A model generated the notes under the pieces. It saw only the letters and a program-made list of their open reading frames with translations, made no database searches and was not told the origin of the DNA. A program made the translations under genes and the position numbers. From Procambarus clarkii (Eukaryota > Arthropoda > Malacostraca > Decapoda > Cambaridae), in NCBI RefSeq assembly GCF_040958095.1, contig NC_091208.1:14774952-14838951 (forward strand): DNA of 64,000 bases, written 5' to 3'. How positions within the stretch are numbered: position 1 is the stretch's first letter; each line of letters opens with the position of its first letter. Of the stretch, positions 23,012 through 34,934 are shown one piece after another.

Positions 23012-24080
23012 TGTTATGATCCCAGGTAGCTGAAAAACGAGTCTACCTTGAGAGTTATTCTGCAAGACCTGACCTAAATAAGAGGTCAAAGACACAGACA
23101 TGTGAATGTATATAGTAAACATTCGATTAGATTTGGCAAACAGTTAAAAGCATGGGCAGTGAATGAATGTGTACATAAACGACTTGACATGAGATGTCAA
23201 AAGTTTGCGAGGAAGGCATGAGGCTCATGTCAGAGGTCTTGACTTTACTCGAGTAACAGCCGTCGTGGAAGCAGGATGCAGTCTTTTTAAGCTCCTTGTA
23301 GCAGAGGAAGATTCTCTGATTAAGTGATCTGTCAAGAAGATAATTATTCAGGCATTCTTGTATGAAGCCTGCGGAACGACATCGTTCTCGAGTCTGAAAG
23401 GGGAGAAGCCCTGTAGAGAAGTTTAAATAGCAATTTGGTGGGCTAAGGAGCGCTTCAACGTCTGACGCTGAGGCCAGCAAGCGCCCTTGTACATCTAACT
23501 CTGTGGTATGCCTTTTTCAACCAGTTTACAATGATTGTCTGTATCTGATCGTGTGCCCAGCGATCACAGTAAGTGTTTGTGAGTACGTTAGGCATATTTT
23601 GATGAGGCAGAAGGCCAAAATAGGAGAGTAAAGATGGAGGAACGTCCTGGAGGGCGGAGCGACGTCCATCCAATCCGACTGCTGGCGGGTAACTGAGTGA
23701 GAGGGCCTCCCGGGAAGTGGAGGGCTCCCAGGGAGGGCAGAAACTGGACCAGCCCAAACGTGGGGGAGTCACCTCACAGCATATAGAAAGCAGAAAGATG
23801 TCAAGTGAAACATTTATTGTGTGTGATTCATTTCAGTTATTTGTTTATAGAGGAACATTTTTATTTGCATGTCGATGGGTTGCAGGTTTGTCTGGGGAAG
23901 GAGTTGCTGAGAACTTCGAAGCCAGCAGAGAGGGAGTAGTTGATGAAACTCCAAGGTTGTGGAAGATACTGAGTTCTGTGGAAGAGCAGCCATACAGTGA
24001 GGAGCAGGACCTCAAGCTGTGAGAAGAGGAGCAATGGAATGAAGTTTCACATGCTTCTGTGATACCAGTGGTGAATTGAA
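23012..24080 (+). repeat. Truncated LTR related to element B LTR
   Basis: Starts TGTTATGATCCCAGGTAGC and keeps the order of blocks in the B-type LTRs (AAAAACGAGTC, CCTGACC, TTGTGTGTGATT, GATGGGTTGCAGGTTTGTCT, GATACCAGTGGTGAA). It is closer to the solo LTR at 44,789 than to B. It ends about 1.07 kb in, so about half of the LTR is missing. Confidence 0.8.
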
Positions 24081-24089
24081 AAAAAATGG

Positions 24090-24400
24090 TTTACAGGTAC
24101 ATTGCAAGAAGTTTTGACACATAAGCAGATTTGAATAAAACACAATAATAACAATACACAATAATGAACAAGGACTGCTAGGTACAATTAGGAAAACATC
24201 TCAGGGTTATACATTGGATCACGGAGCACAATATGAGGATCATTACAAGGAATAATGCAGTAGAATATGCACTCAATACATCAACCATGATAACAGATGA
24301 TCTAAGATTAAAATGGTGAAGAATGTGGCTTAGGTAAAAAGAATGGGGGATTGGGTAGCACTAGAAACAGTGCGAAGATAAAAACAATGAGTGCAGTACC
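24090..24400. repeat. Possible LINE 3' fragment
   Basis: The GGGGGATTGGGTAGCACTAG block resembles GGAGATTGGGTAACACTAG near 29,920 in the LINE inserted in element B. The rest is AT-rich and not clearly alignable by eye. Confidence 0.3.
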
Positions 24401-25620
24401 TGCCAGTTGTCACACCTGTTGAACCTACTGCAGGTTTAGAGTTCACAGTACTAGGATTTTGTATCCCTGTCAATGGTTTATCTAGTTTAGTTTTTGTAAG
24501 AGAAGAGTTCATGGGAGTAGCTGGAGAATTAGTACTGGGTTTGTTCTGATAAGCATTTCTGTGAGCATTGTAGTTTAATTTACTGTCATAACTATTTGAT
24601 TGGGCCTTAAAATATGCCCTTGTTAACAATTCATGCTCATCAGCGAGCTTAGATAGCTCATCAACATCTGTGGTGCTTTTCTGTTCCATCATAAAAGTAG
24701 ATAATTTATCTGGGAGACATGATAAAACTTCTTCTGTAATAAGAAGATTTTTAAGAGTTGCAAATTTTGTAATAGAAAGTGATTTAAGTTATCTCTTACA
24801 ATAATTAGTTTAACCTGGTGAAATCAGCAATGGTTTGTTCCTGTGCTCTTTTTAAATTTCTGAATTTCTGTCGATGTGCCAAAGGGTTTAACTAATATGC
24901 ATTTAAGATGCTGTTTTTGACAAACTGGTAGTCAAAGCTTCAAAGCATCAGGCAATGATGCGAATACCTGTCGACTCTTCCCCCTGAATTGACTCTGCAT
25001 TATAGCTACCCACTGGTCTACTGGCCAGTCCATACTGACTGCAATCTTGGAAAAGTGAGAAAAGAAAACCTCAGGGTCTTCCTCTTTGAACTTAGGCAAT
25101 TCGACATATTTATTTATCTTAGATTGAGGGTTATTTTTATTATTAGGAATATTGCTAGTATTACCATGTACAGCTGGCAGTCTCTATGTCTCTACTCGGT
25201 TTTTATCCTCTGCCATATGTCTTTGTATTTCTAATTGTTTTGTTTGTTCCTCAGCTTGTTGGTTCTTAGCTGCCTCTAACTGCAACTGAGCTGCTAGTCT
25301 ATCATTCTGTGACAATGTCTCTCTGTTGAGCCTCTGCCTCTAATATTAATTTTTTCTCTTGCACCTCAAGCCTAGCAAATTCAAGCTGAGTTTCTACCTC
25401 AAGACGCTTTAGTGCTAACTGCTCACTTGTCCCTTCAGTTAGTTCCTCCAGGACCTCTTCCCCTAGTTTACCATCTTCCACTATCTGTGCTTTATTCATT
25501 TTATTGTTAGCTGATAACTCCAGTTTATCTGCCATACAAATCAAGGCAGAATTTGTTAGGTTCTCAATCCTTTCAAAGTTAGGCTCTGATAGCAACGACT
25601 CCATTTGACTCTCCATGGTT
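24330..25620 (-). pseudogene. Element D gag relic
   Basis: On the minus strand the start ATG at about 25,620 gives MESQMESLLSEPNF, the SAP-like head (LICMADKLELSANNKMNKAQ) and a coiled coil. In broken frames it continues with capsid-like sequence matching element C gag (DWPVDQWVAIMQSQF at about 24,990, SCLPDKLSTFMMEQK at about 24,690, ADEHELLTRA). It reaches the first cysteines of the zinc knuckle (CTHC) near 24,390. Frameshifts at several points make it a pseudogene. Its leader and LTR lie beyond the insertion of element B, at 34,909-35,802. Confidence 0.8.
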
Positions 25621-25682
25621 AACACTTTGCACTTCACTTTATATAATTTAAATTGTAACAACACTGAATACTGCCTGGCCCA

Positions 25683-25716
25683 CTGCGTAAGCAAAAAAAA
25701 AAAAATAATGACTTAC
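25683..25716 (-). other. Intron-like segment in element D leader
   Basis: On the minus strand TTTTGAG is followed by GTAAGT, a T-rich run and TTACGCAG, giving a GT...AG segment of 34 nt. The same arrangement occurs in the leader of element C at 49,477-49,507. Confidence 0.45.
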
Positions 25717-25858
25717 CTCAAAATCATGAAGCGTGTTTGTTGACATTGACAGTGTTGATATGGACACAGAAAACCATATTTGCTGTCACGGTAATATTTT
25801 GCACATATTAGGTCACTTACCTAGGAGGCAAGTTTGAATTAATACAAGTTAAATGTAA

Positions 25859-25862
25859 GTAT
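25859..25862 (+). repeat. Target-site duplication of element B (left)
   Basis: GTAT is repeated at 34,905-34,908 directly after the second LTR. Confidence 0.9.
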
Positions 25863-27979
25863 TGTTATGATCTTAGCCTGCAGGAGAAACGAGTCTCCCT
25901 CCTTGAGAGTTATTCATCAAGCCTGACCTGATTAGAAGGTCTAGCAAATATTGAGGTGATAACGCATATGTAAAATAGTTGCTTGGATATGTATAACAGT
26001 TTGAGATTATGGGCAGTGAAGAAGGAAACAGATAAATGACTGGCTAGGAGATGTGGATATTTTGCTGGAGGCGTGAGGCTCGCTTCTGGAGGGGCTTTGA
26101 CCTCACTTGAGTGCCAGACATCGCAGGGGGAAGCCGCGCTCCGTTTGAGCTCCCGTCAGAAGGGAACCCCTAGTGATATATCTCTAAGAGAAGAGAAGTG
26201 TGCAGACGTGCCAGCTGTGGAATTGAGCTGAGAACGTTGTGGTCTCAAGTCTTGGACGGCGAGGAGAGTTTAATAAGCTGCTCAGAGGCATTTTCGTGGG
26301 CTGTGTGGAGCACCCTGACCAGACGCCGTCAGAGGGAAAGCGCCCTCGACCTTATAATCAGTGGTAAGCACGATATACGCCAGTTCATACTGATTGCTTG
26401 TAGTTGGTCGTGTGCCCAGCGACAGTAGCGATGTTTATTTATAAGTTAGACATGTTTTAATAAGGCAGAAGGCCTGAAATAAGAGAGTGGAGAGGGAGGA
26501 ACACGGAGCGACGTCCGTCCCCTCTGAGCGCTGGCGGGCGACTGAGGGAGCCTGGCTCCTGACGGCGAAGGACCCTCCCAGCGTGAGTGAGGACCGCCGC
26601 CGGGCGAGGTGGAGTATGGACCCGCCCAAAGCGGGGGAGTCCACTCTCACTGTATGTAGAGGACAGATAGAGATTTGAGGCAAACATATTGTGTGATTAT
26701 TTTTGTTTATGTGTTGAAGGGGAAACATTTTATTGGAGTGTCGATGGGTTGCAGGTTTGTCTTTGGGGAAGAAGTTGCTGAGGACTTCGAAGCCAGCCTA
26801 GATGAGGTAATTGATGTGACTCCAAGGTAGTGAAGGAGAGGACCTCGAGCTGTGAGGAGAAGTAGTGAAGAGGAGTGTCACGTGCTTCTGTAGAGGTGGT
26901 GAAGAACCATAGTTGCTCGAGGAAACTTCATGGTGTAGCAGCCAAGAGAGCTGTGGAGGAACCTAGCAGAAGGGTGAAGCACCGTAGTTGCTCAAGGAAG
27001 CTTCATGATAGCAGCCTGGAGGAGCTGCAGAGGATCCCGGTAGTGAAGCCCGGAAGAACCTGAAGATATCAGGGTAGTGAACTTCCAGAGGTGGAAGGAA
27101 GTTCTGGTGGATTACTTGTAGGGAGTTGATAGTGTTTGGTTGTCATTAGCGTGCAAGACGCAGTGAGAGGTGAGTGACTGTTTGCATTCTTATGTCAAGG
27201 AGTGGTTTATACTGAAGTTTAGAGTTACCGTCGTAGGCTGGATTACCTACAGATGTATGCGTTCTAGGACTGATATTGATCGATTAATCATTGTTGTGTA
27301 TCAATGAACATTTATACTGATATGTTATTGCATTCAAATGCTGATTTTCTTTGTACACATTTATAGATACATATATATATATTCTCTTGCTGATGGTGCA
27401 ACAGTGTATGTAGACTTGATCAACTTGAGGAGGTTGATAGTATCAGGTGGTGAACCAGGAGATAGGATACCACTTGATAAGCTGATGGTAGAGTTCTGGT
27501 TGTGTTGGAGTGCAACCCGATTGTAATATTATAGAGTATAGGATTCATTATTATTATATGTGTATGTATTGTGTATGTGCTTTGTCCAGTAAATGTATCC
27601 CAATTTGCTGGTATTTGCCCTTGTCCTAGTGAGGCTTCCCAGGAGGTAGTAAAGAAGGAGAGAGAGAGAGAGAAAGAAACAAGAACCTCTGCTGTGGACA
27701 GGGTAGAAGGTAATACTAATAAGTCAAAAGGGGATTGAGGAGATCATATCACCTAAGGAGAGAGTGGGGAGTCACGGCGGCTCGAGTGGGTGTGTGCACG
27801 TGACAACGAGGCTAAGTGTTGGAGCCGCATCCCCTAATCGTGTGACGTTGAGCCCCTCTCCAAGAGCCAGAAGCGCCAACGGTGATCTCCTAGTATAAGC
27901 AATCTACCGAGTTGTGGGTTGGGTTGTCCGTAGAGAAGGATCAACGACGACAACACCAACCAACCCACAGTCTATAATA
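25863..27979 (+). repeat. 5' LTR of element B
   Basis: Begins TGTTATGATC and ends CAGTCTATAATA. The end was set by comparison with the second copy and its target duplication. It is unusually long. Short open frames inside (for example 26,198-26,428 and 26,875-27,063) occur in both LTRs and show no domain. Confidence 0.95.
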
Positions 27980-27982
27980 AAT

Positions 27983-28000
27983 TGGGGGCCTGTCCGGGAT
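27983..28000 (+). promoter_or_regulatory. Primer binding site, tRNA-Pro-like
   Basis: TGGGGGCCTGTCCGGGAT lies 3 nt after the LTR. It differs at two adjacent bases from the site complementary to the 3' end of eukaryotic tRNA-Pro (TGGGGGCTCGTCCGGGAT). Element C and the element D remnant have versions of the same site. Confidence 0.75.
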
Positions 28001-29448
28001 AGTGAACTGACACACCCACACCCTGTCCAAGAGTGGATTTGTACACCCTTGCTGAAATAAACTGCGTGACCGCAGGTGTATATTCTCTCTCTTGGGAAGA
28101 CTCACAGGACAAGATGGATAAGGTGCAAGCGTTTGTGGAGTCAGGCAAGCCTGAGGACTTGGAAGGTTGCACGAGGGATCAATTGAAGCAAATAGCAGAA
28201 AAATGTGGCATTAGGTTGAAAGCATCTAAAGTAGCTGGGATGAAGGATGAGATCCTGAGACAGTTAAGAGCCAAAAATGAAGCGGCAGAACAAGGAGCCC
28301 AAAAAGGAGCTGAAAGTGGAAAAGAGGATGATGGGCAGGATGAAGTGAGATCCCAGGGATCGAGTAGGAGCAGCAAGAGTAGCCGCAGTAGCAGGAGTAG
28401 CCGAAATAGGAGCTTGGAGAGATTCCAGTTAGAGCTCCAGATGCAGCGTGAGGAGAGACAGTTCCAGCTGGAAAAGATGAAACTAGAACTCCAGATGAAA
28501 AATGAAGCTGAGAAGGAAAAAGAAAAAAACCAGACTGGAAGTAGAAAAAGAGAAAACCAGAGTAAGAGAACTGGAGTTAGAACAAGAGAAAGAAAAAGAG
28601 AAAGCAAGACTAGAGGTCGAAAAAGAAAAAGCCCAGGTCGAAAAAGAAAAAGCCCAGGTCGAAAAAGAAAAAGAGAAAACAAAACAAATGCAGATAGAAG
28701 CGAATAGAACCTTGGCTGAGCAAAGGATTGAACATGGGTTGCCAGAGAGCACCACCCAGGTATCACACCCACCAGATGTTAGGGTTAGGGAGAAGGACAT
28801 TCCCTTGTTTGTTCCCGAAGAGGCGGAGAGCTTCTTCGAGCATTTTGAAAAAGTTGCCAGCATCAAGGAGTGGCCACAGGAGGAATGGGCCCAGCTGGTC
28901 CAGTTAAGATTGACCGGTGCAGCCAGGGAGGCATACACCCAATTGTCACTGGAAGAGTGCCAGGATTACGCCACAGTAAAGAGCAGCATATTGCGCTCGT
29001 TTCAGTTAACCCCAGAAGCTTATAGGAAGCGCTTCAGAGAAATGATCAAAGTTGGAACATGTACGTTTGCTGAGACAGCAAGGGATCTGGAAAGACGATT
29101 CCAGAAGTGGATTGAGGCTGCTGGAGTTGGATCTTACGCTGACCTGAAGCAATTGATGGTCATGGAGAAGTTCTTGGAGATGATGCATCCCGAAACAAAG
29201 TTCAAGATCCAAGAAGCAGGGATAAAGGAGGTGAAAGATGCCGCAGATAGGGCGGATATGATTACTGAAGCGTACAAGAGCTTAAGGGAGAACAGAGTAA
29301 GAAGCGAGGTGAGACGCAGCAATGGCAGACCCAGTGGAGTCTGGGGAGGAAGAAATTATGAGAGACCCAGAAGAGTCTGGGGTGAGAAAAATTTTGATAA
29401 ATGGGCAGATAAAAGTAAGTACCCTAAAACTCAGAAGAGTAGGTCGCG

Positions 29449-30875
29449 CACTTTTTATTTATTTATTTTATTTATTTATTTATTTATGCATATACAAGAA
29501 TATACATAAGAATGTGAGGATACAAATATGGTAACTACAGTCTTGTAAAGCCACTAGCACGCGCAGCGTTTCGGGCAGGTCCTTAATCTAAGAAAATTTT
29601 AAGGAGGTAAATACTTGCAAAATTATAGACAAAAAATGATAACAGATTACATTAAATGAAAAAAAAGATGAGAGAAAATTGTAGGTACAGTATATTAAAG
29701 CACATAGGTAGCTAAGATTGATTGCAATGACAGCTTGAATGGTAGTTGACAAAAAAATTGGTAGGCATAATACAGCAGAAACAATATAAGATTGGTTGCA
29801 ATGACAGCTTGAATGGTAGTTGACAAAAATTGGTAGTCACAATACAGCATATGGCTAGCACATAAAAGAAGACAGCAATGAACACAATGAAAAGGTTGTT
29901 TGAAATTACATAAAAATTAGGAGATTGGGTAACACTAGGTACAGAGCAAATTTAAAGCTCAGTGTAGGAAACTAAGAAGATGAAGTTAGGTACTTTTTGG
30001 TTTTGCTTTTAAATAAGGCAAAAGTTTTACAGTTTTTCAATTCACTAGGGAGTGAGTTCCATAAACTAGGTCCCTTAATTTGCATAGAGTGTTTACACAG
30101 ATTAAGTTTGACCCTGGGGATATCAAAGAGATATTTATTTCTGGTGTGGTGATAATGGGTCCTATTACATCTGTCCAGGGAGAGTTTCAGAGCATGGTTT
30201 GCATTTAAGAACAGGGTTTTGTAAATGTAGTTGACACAAGAGAATGTGTGGAGGGAGTTAATATTTAGCAAGTTTAGGGATTTAAACAAGGGAGCTGAGT
30301 GTTGTCTGAAAGCTGAGTTAGTTATCATTCTGATAGCAGATTTTTGCTGTGTGATGATGGGCTTAAGGTGGTTTGCAGTGGTAGACCCCCATGCACAGAT
30401 ACCATAATTAAGATAGGGGTAAATTAGTGCATAATATAGTGAGAGGAGAGCAGAGTTAGGAACATAATATCTGATTTTGGAGAGTATACCAACTGTCTTA
30501 GAGACTTTCTTAGTTATGTGTTGAATGTGGGTGCTGAAGTTGAGTCTCTTGTCTAGGAATAGGCCAAGAAACTTGCCATCATCTTTATTACTGATGTTAA
30601 TGTTGTCTATCTGTAGCTGAATTGCATTTGATGATTTGCTTCCAAATAAGATGTAGTAAGTCTTTTCGATGTTTAATGTTAGTTTGTTCGTTGACATTCA
30701 TAAGTGGACTTTTTTTAATTCATTATTCACAACATTATTTAGTGTATGTGGGTTGAGGTTTGAATAGATAAGAGTAGTATCGTCAGCAAACAGTATAGGT
30801 TTGAGAATATTAGAGACATTAGGCAGATCGTTTATATATATAAGAAATAGAAGAGGTACCCTGTACCTTTCACTT
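29449..30875 (-). mobile_element. 5'-truncated LINE inserted in element B gag
   Basis: The insert is 29,454-30,870 with a CACTT target duplication (29,449-29,453 and 30,871-30,875). On the minus strand it ends in an AAATA-rich tail (29,454-29,487). Its 5' end is cut inside the RT domain. The 3' UTR is about 480 bp and contains internal repeats around 29,720-29,830. Confidence 0.88.
29972..30870 (-). pseudogene. LINE reverse transcriptase, C-terminal part
   Basis: The minus-strand frame starts inside RT with LLFLIYINDL and FADDTTLIYS (the catalytic box), continues with MSTNKLTLNIEKTYYILFGS and FLGLFLDKRLNFSTHI, and has the C-terminal GPSLWNSLPSELKNCK motif of Jockey/CR1-like LINEs. One in-frame TGA (30,698-30,700) stands where a tryptophan is expected just before MSTNKL. 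The enzyme primes reverse transcription at the chromosomal target. This copy lacks endonuclease and most of RT. Confidence 0.85.
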
Positions 30876-32714
30876 CGTCTGAAAGTGAGGATGGAGGAGC
30901 TAAACGAGAAACTAATCGTTATCCAGGGAATCAAGAGTCCAGTAAAGCTCCACAGAGTACGAGTAGTACGTCTGGCCCGAGGAACTCCAATACGAGTGGG
31001 CAGAGTCAGAGCTACTCTGGTACATATAGAAGAGACTTTTCCCAGATGAGATGTTACAATTGTAACGGATTGGGTCACGTGATGCGAGATTGTCGGCAGG
31101 GCAAGAGAGTTGTGACCCTGGCCATGTGTGACCCCCGAGGTAAATATACTAATGTGTTCCGAGACAAACCACAGAGAGCGAACTTAGTGAACGAGAGGTA
31201 TCGGCCGTTCATGAGCAAAGGTTGGATCAGTATAGGAGGCCAACCTGAAGTAGAAGTTGGTATCTTAAGAGATACCGGAGCTAATCAGAGCTTGATTACG
31301 AGAAGACTGATTGGGAATGATCGACGGTTAGCTGGCAGGAGTAAGATGAGAGTATATGGGTTATTGTCGGAGAGTGACATGCCCGTTTGTACTGTCCAGC
31401 TAAGGTTGGAATATGTGTCGGCAGAGGTGATGTTGGGAGTGTGCCCCGACATACCTGTTCCAGGAGTCCAAGTGATCCTGGGGAATGACTTGTGCGGGAC
31501 AAAGGTGTTGCCGAGAGTCGTAGCGGAGACTGTGCCAGAGGAGTGCCCAGAAGGCCACGGCACGGGTGGGACACCTGAGAGTGTGAACCTGACTGACATC
31601 CGAGGAGATGAGTCAGGAGACCGCCAAGCCATTGAGTACCCTGTCTCGGTAGTGATGAAGACAGAGGTGGCCGACGAGGAAGACACTGGAGAAGGTGAGA
31701 CAGTGTCGATTCAGCCGGTGGAAGAGATCGATGTAGATATAGCACGGCTGTTTGATGAAGGTCCAGCCCAGGAAAATGAAGTCTCGGTGAGGTCAAAAGT
31801 GAAGATGACCCAGCCGAAGAGGAATCATGTGAAGAGAGTTGACCTGAGTAGAGCCCAGACTGCTGAAATTAAGAGTCGGAAGGTGAATGCAACTGTGCTG
31901 AGTAGGAATGAGGAAGGATGTGGACAGACTGAGGACGGGAGTAGAGCGTCGAGTGGTCCACGAGCACAGAGGCATATGGATAGTAGAGTTAAGTTGTGGG
32001 AGACGTCGAGAGTTGACATGTTTCGCAGAAAACGTGGAGGAAAGATAGTGAAGAAAAGTAATAGCCGAGAAAATGAAAGGAGAGGAGACAGTATGTGTGG
32101 AGAGATGCTTGCGAGCACTCTAGGAGAGGTAGAGCGACATGTACGGTCGAGTGCTGTTAGATGTAGTACAGAGCTCAAAGAAACTTTTAGGGAACGAAGA
32201 AGAGTTGAAGGAGAAGAAATGGAGTTGTATAGAAGTGAGAAGTGTGGGAAGAGGATGATGATGCAAGCATGGAGGAATAGAAGAAAGCCGAGGACTCGAT
32301 GGAAGTCAAACAGGACGATGTCTTGGATAAATGAGGAGACGAAAGGGAGGATCGTCGGTGAAGACGAGGGAGTGAAGTATGATGGCAGGAGACGAAAGTA
32401 TAATGGCAGTAGATGGAAGTGTGAAGACGACAGAGGAGGTGCAGACAGTAGACGTCTGACTCCGGACGTGAAGAGAAGAAGACGAGGAAACGGAAGGTGG
32501 AAACAGTAAGTAGAGTGGACCGATGGAGCGCAGGCGTCCAAGGAGGACAGCCTGGCCAAGAGGTGTCAGAGAGGTCAAATCGTTTATGAGAAGATCATGT
32601 TTCTGGAGAGTTGTGAGCCAGATGTTGCAAGGAGCAACGAACTAGTTGTAGACTCCTAAGGGAGTATGTAAGCAGATCAACCGGTCGAACCAGTCGGTTG
32701 AAGAATGAGACAGT

Positions 32715-32756
32715 GTGGTGGCGGATGTATTATCCCGAGCTTTGCCACTGGAATAA
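32715..32756 (+). pseudogene. Vestige of RNase H C-terminus in element B
   Basis: The frame reads VVADVLSRALPLE then TAA. It matches the ADALSR end of Gypsy RNase H (DNIIADALSR in element A) and lies only 11 bp before the polypurine tract. It shows that an ancestor had RNase H as its last domain and lost the rest of pol by deletion. Confidence 0.7.
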
Positions 32757-32767
32757 CTCTCAAAAAT

Positions 32768-32780
32768 AAGGGGAGGGGAG
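32768..32780 (+). promoter_or_regulatory. Polypurine tract of element B
   Basis: AAGGGGAGGGGAG ends exactly at the start of the 3' LTR. Confidence 0.9.
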
Positions 32781-34904
32781 TGTTATGATCTTAGCCTGCA
32801 GGAGAAACGAGTCTCCCTCCTTGAGAGTTATTCATCAAGCCTGACCTGATTAGAAGGTCTAGCAAATATTGAGGTGATAACGCATATGTAAAATAGTTGC
32901 TTGGATATGTATAACAGTTTGAGATTATGGGCAGTGAAGAAGGAAACAGATAAATGACTGGCTAGGAGATGTGGATATTTTGCTGGAGGCGTGAGGCTCG
33001 CTTCTGGAGGGGCTTTGACCTCACTTGAGTGCCAGACATCGCAGGGGGAAGCCGCGCTCCGTTTGAGCTCCCGTCAGAAGGGAACCCCTAGTGATATATC
33101 TCTAAGAGAAGAGAAGTGTGCAGACGTGCCAGCTGTGGAATTGAGCTGAGAACGTTGTGGTCTCAAGTCTTGGACGGCGAGGAGAGTTTAATAAGCTGCT
33201 CAGAGGCATTTTCGTGGGCTGTGTGGAGCGCCCTGACCAGACGCCGTCAGAGGGAAAGCGCCCTCGACCTTATAATCTGTGGTAAGCACGATATACGCCA
33301 GTTCATAGTGATTGCTTGTAGTTGGTCGTGTGCCCAGCGACAGTAGCGATGTTTATTTATAAGTTAGACATGTTTTAATAAGGCAAAAGGCCTGAAATAA
33401 GAGAGTGGAGAGGGAGGAACACGGAGCGACGTCCGTCCCCTCTGAGCGCTGGCGGGCGACTGAGGGAGCCTGGCTCCTGACGGCGAAGGACCCTCCCAGC
33501 GTGAGTGAGGACCGCCGACCGCCGCCGGGCGAGGTGGAGTATGGACCCGCCCAAAGCGGGGGAGTCCACTCTCACTGTATGTAGAGGACAGATAGAGATT
33601 TGAGGCAAACATATTGTGTGATTATTTTTGTTTATGTGTTAAAGGGGAAACATTTTATTGGAGTGTCGATGGGTTGCAGGTTTGTCTTTGGGGAAGAAGT
33701 TGCTGAGGACATCGAAGCCAGCCTAGATGAGGTAATTGATGTGACTCCAAGGTAGTGAAGGAGAGGACCTCGAGCTGTGAGGAGAAGTAGTGAAGAGGAG
33801 TGTCACGTGCTTCTGTAGAGGTGGTGAAGAACCATAGTTGCTCGAGGAAACTTCATGGTGTAGCAGCCAAGAGAGCTGTGGAGGAACCTAGCAGAAGGGT
33901 GAAGCACCGTAGTTGCTCAAGGAAGCTTCATGATAGCAGCCTGGAGGAGCTGCAGAGGATCCCAGTAGTGAAGCCCGGAAGAACCTGAAGATATCAGGGT
34001 AGTGAACTTCCAGAGGTGGAAGGAAGTTCTGGTGGATTACTTGTAGGGAGTTGATAGTGTTTGGTTGTCATTAGCGTGCAAGACGCAGTGAGAGGTGAGT
34101 GACTGTTTGCATTCTTATGTCAAGGAGTGGTTTATACTGAAGTTTAGAGTTACCGTCGTAGGCTGGATTACCTACAGATGTATGCGTTCTAGGACTGATA
34201 TTGATCGATTAATCATTGTTGTGTATCAATGAACATTTATACTGATATGTTATTGCATTCAAATGCTGATTTTCTTTGTACACATTTATAGATACATATA
34301 TATATATTCTCTTGCTGATGGTGCAACAGTGTATGTAGACTTGATCAACTTGAGGAGGTTGATAGTATCAGGTGGTGAACCAGGAGATAGGATACCACTT
34401 GATAAGCTGATGGCAGAGTTCTGGTTGTGTTGGAGTGCAACCCGATTGTAATATTATAGAGTATAGGATTCATTATTATTATATGTGTATGTATTGTGTA
34501 TGTGCTTTGTCCAGTAAATGTATCCCAATTTGCTGGTATTTGCCCTTGTCCTAGTGAGGCTTCCCAGGAGGTAGTAAAGAAGGAGAGAGAGAGAGAGAAA
34601 GAAACAAGAACCTCTGCTGTGGACAGGGTAGAAGGTAATACTAATAAGTCAAAAGGGGATTGAGGAGATCATATCACCTAAGGAGAGAGTGGGGAGTCAC
34701 GGCGGCTCGAGTGGGTGTGTGCACGTGACAACGAGGCTAAGTGTTGGAGCCGCATCCCCTAAACGTGTGACGTTGAGCCCCTCTCCAAGAGCCAGAAGCG
34801 CCAAGGGTGATCTCCTAGTATAAGCACTCTACCGAGTTGTGGGTTGGGTTGTCCGTAGAGAAGGATCAACGACGACAACACCAACCAACCCACAGTCTAT
34901 AATA
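32781..34904 (+). repeat. 3' LTR of element B
   Basis: Almost identical to 25,863-27,979. The 7-bp excess is a tandem duplication in the GACCGCCGACCGCCGCC stretch near 33,510. Confidence 0.95.
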
Positions 34905-34908
34905 GTAT
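34905..34908 (+). repeat. Target-site duplication of element B (right)
   Basis: GTAT, matching 25,859-25,862. Confidence 0.9.
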
Positions 34909-34934
34909 ACAGTAAATAATGTTGTAACAATCTC

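Larger units (their letters stand above)
28114..32509 (+). pseudogene. gag: Element B gag-protease frame, split by LINE and a +1 A
   Basis: The start ATG at 28,114 opens MDKVQAFVES and a SAP-like head (TRDQLKQIAEKCGIRLKAS). A Ser/Arg linker and a long K/E coiled coil follow. In a 7-A run at 28,523-28,529 the frame changes; six A would keep it open. The capsid-like part spans about 28,800-29,290. The LINE at 29,454-30,870 interrupts a linker, and the two sides are in frame if the LINE and one copy of CACTT are ignored. The zinc knuckle CYNCNGLGHVMRDC (about 31,049) and the protease ILRDTGANQSLI (about 31,263) with IPVPGVQVILGND (about 31,460) follow. The final 330 residues are acidic, then Arg/Lys-rich, with no recognised domain. 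No RT follows. Confidence 0.88.
25863..34904 (+). mobile_element. Element B: complete non-autonomous LTR retrotransposon
   Basis: It has two LTRs of 2,117 and 2,124 bp, a GTAT target duplication, a tRNA-Pro-like primer site, a gag-protease frame, a vestige of RNase H and a polypurine tract. There is no RT, integrase or full RNase H. Excluding an inserted LINE of 1,417 bp, the internal region is about 3.4 kb. LTRs differ by only about a dozen substitutions and one 7-bp duplication, so insertion is recent. It sits inside the leader of element D. Confidence 0.93.

Noticed and set aside
26198..27063. Genes inside the element B LTR
   Set aside because: Short frames duplicated in the second LTR, without recognisable domains. 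They are better explained by a long LTR.
30801..31049. Plus-strand gene across 30.8-31.0 kb
   Set aside because: It spans the LINE/element B junction and is a shadow of the gag linker in another frame.
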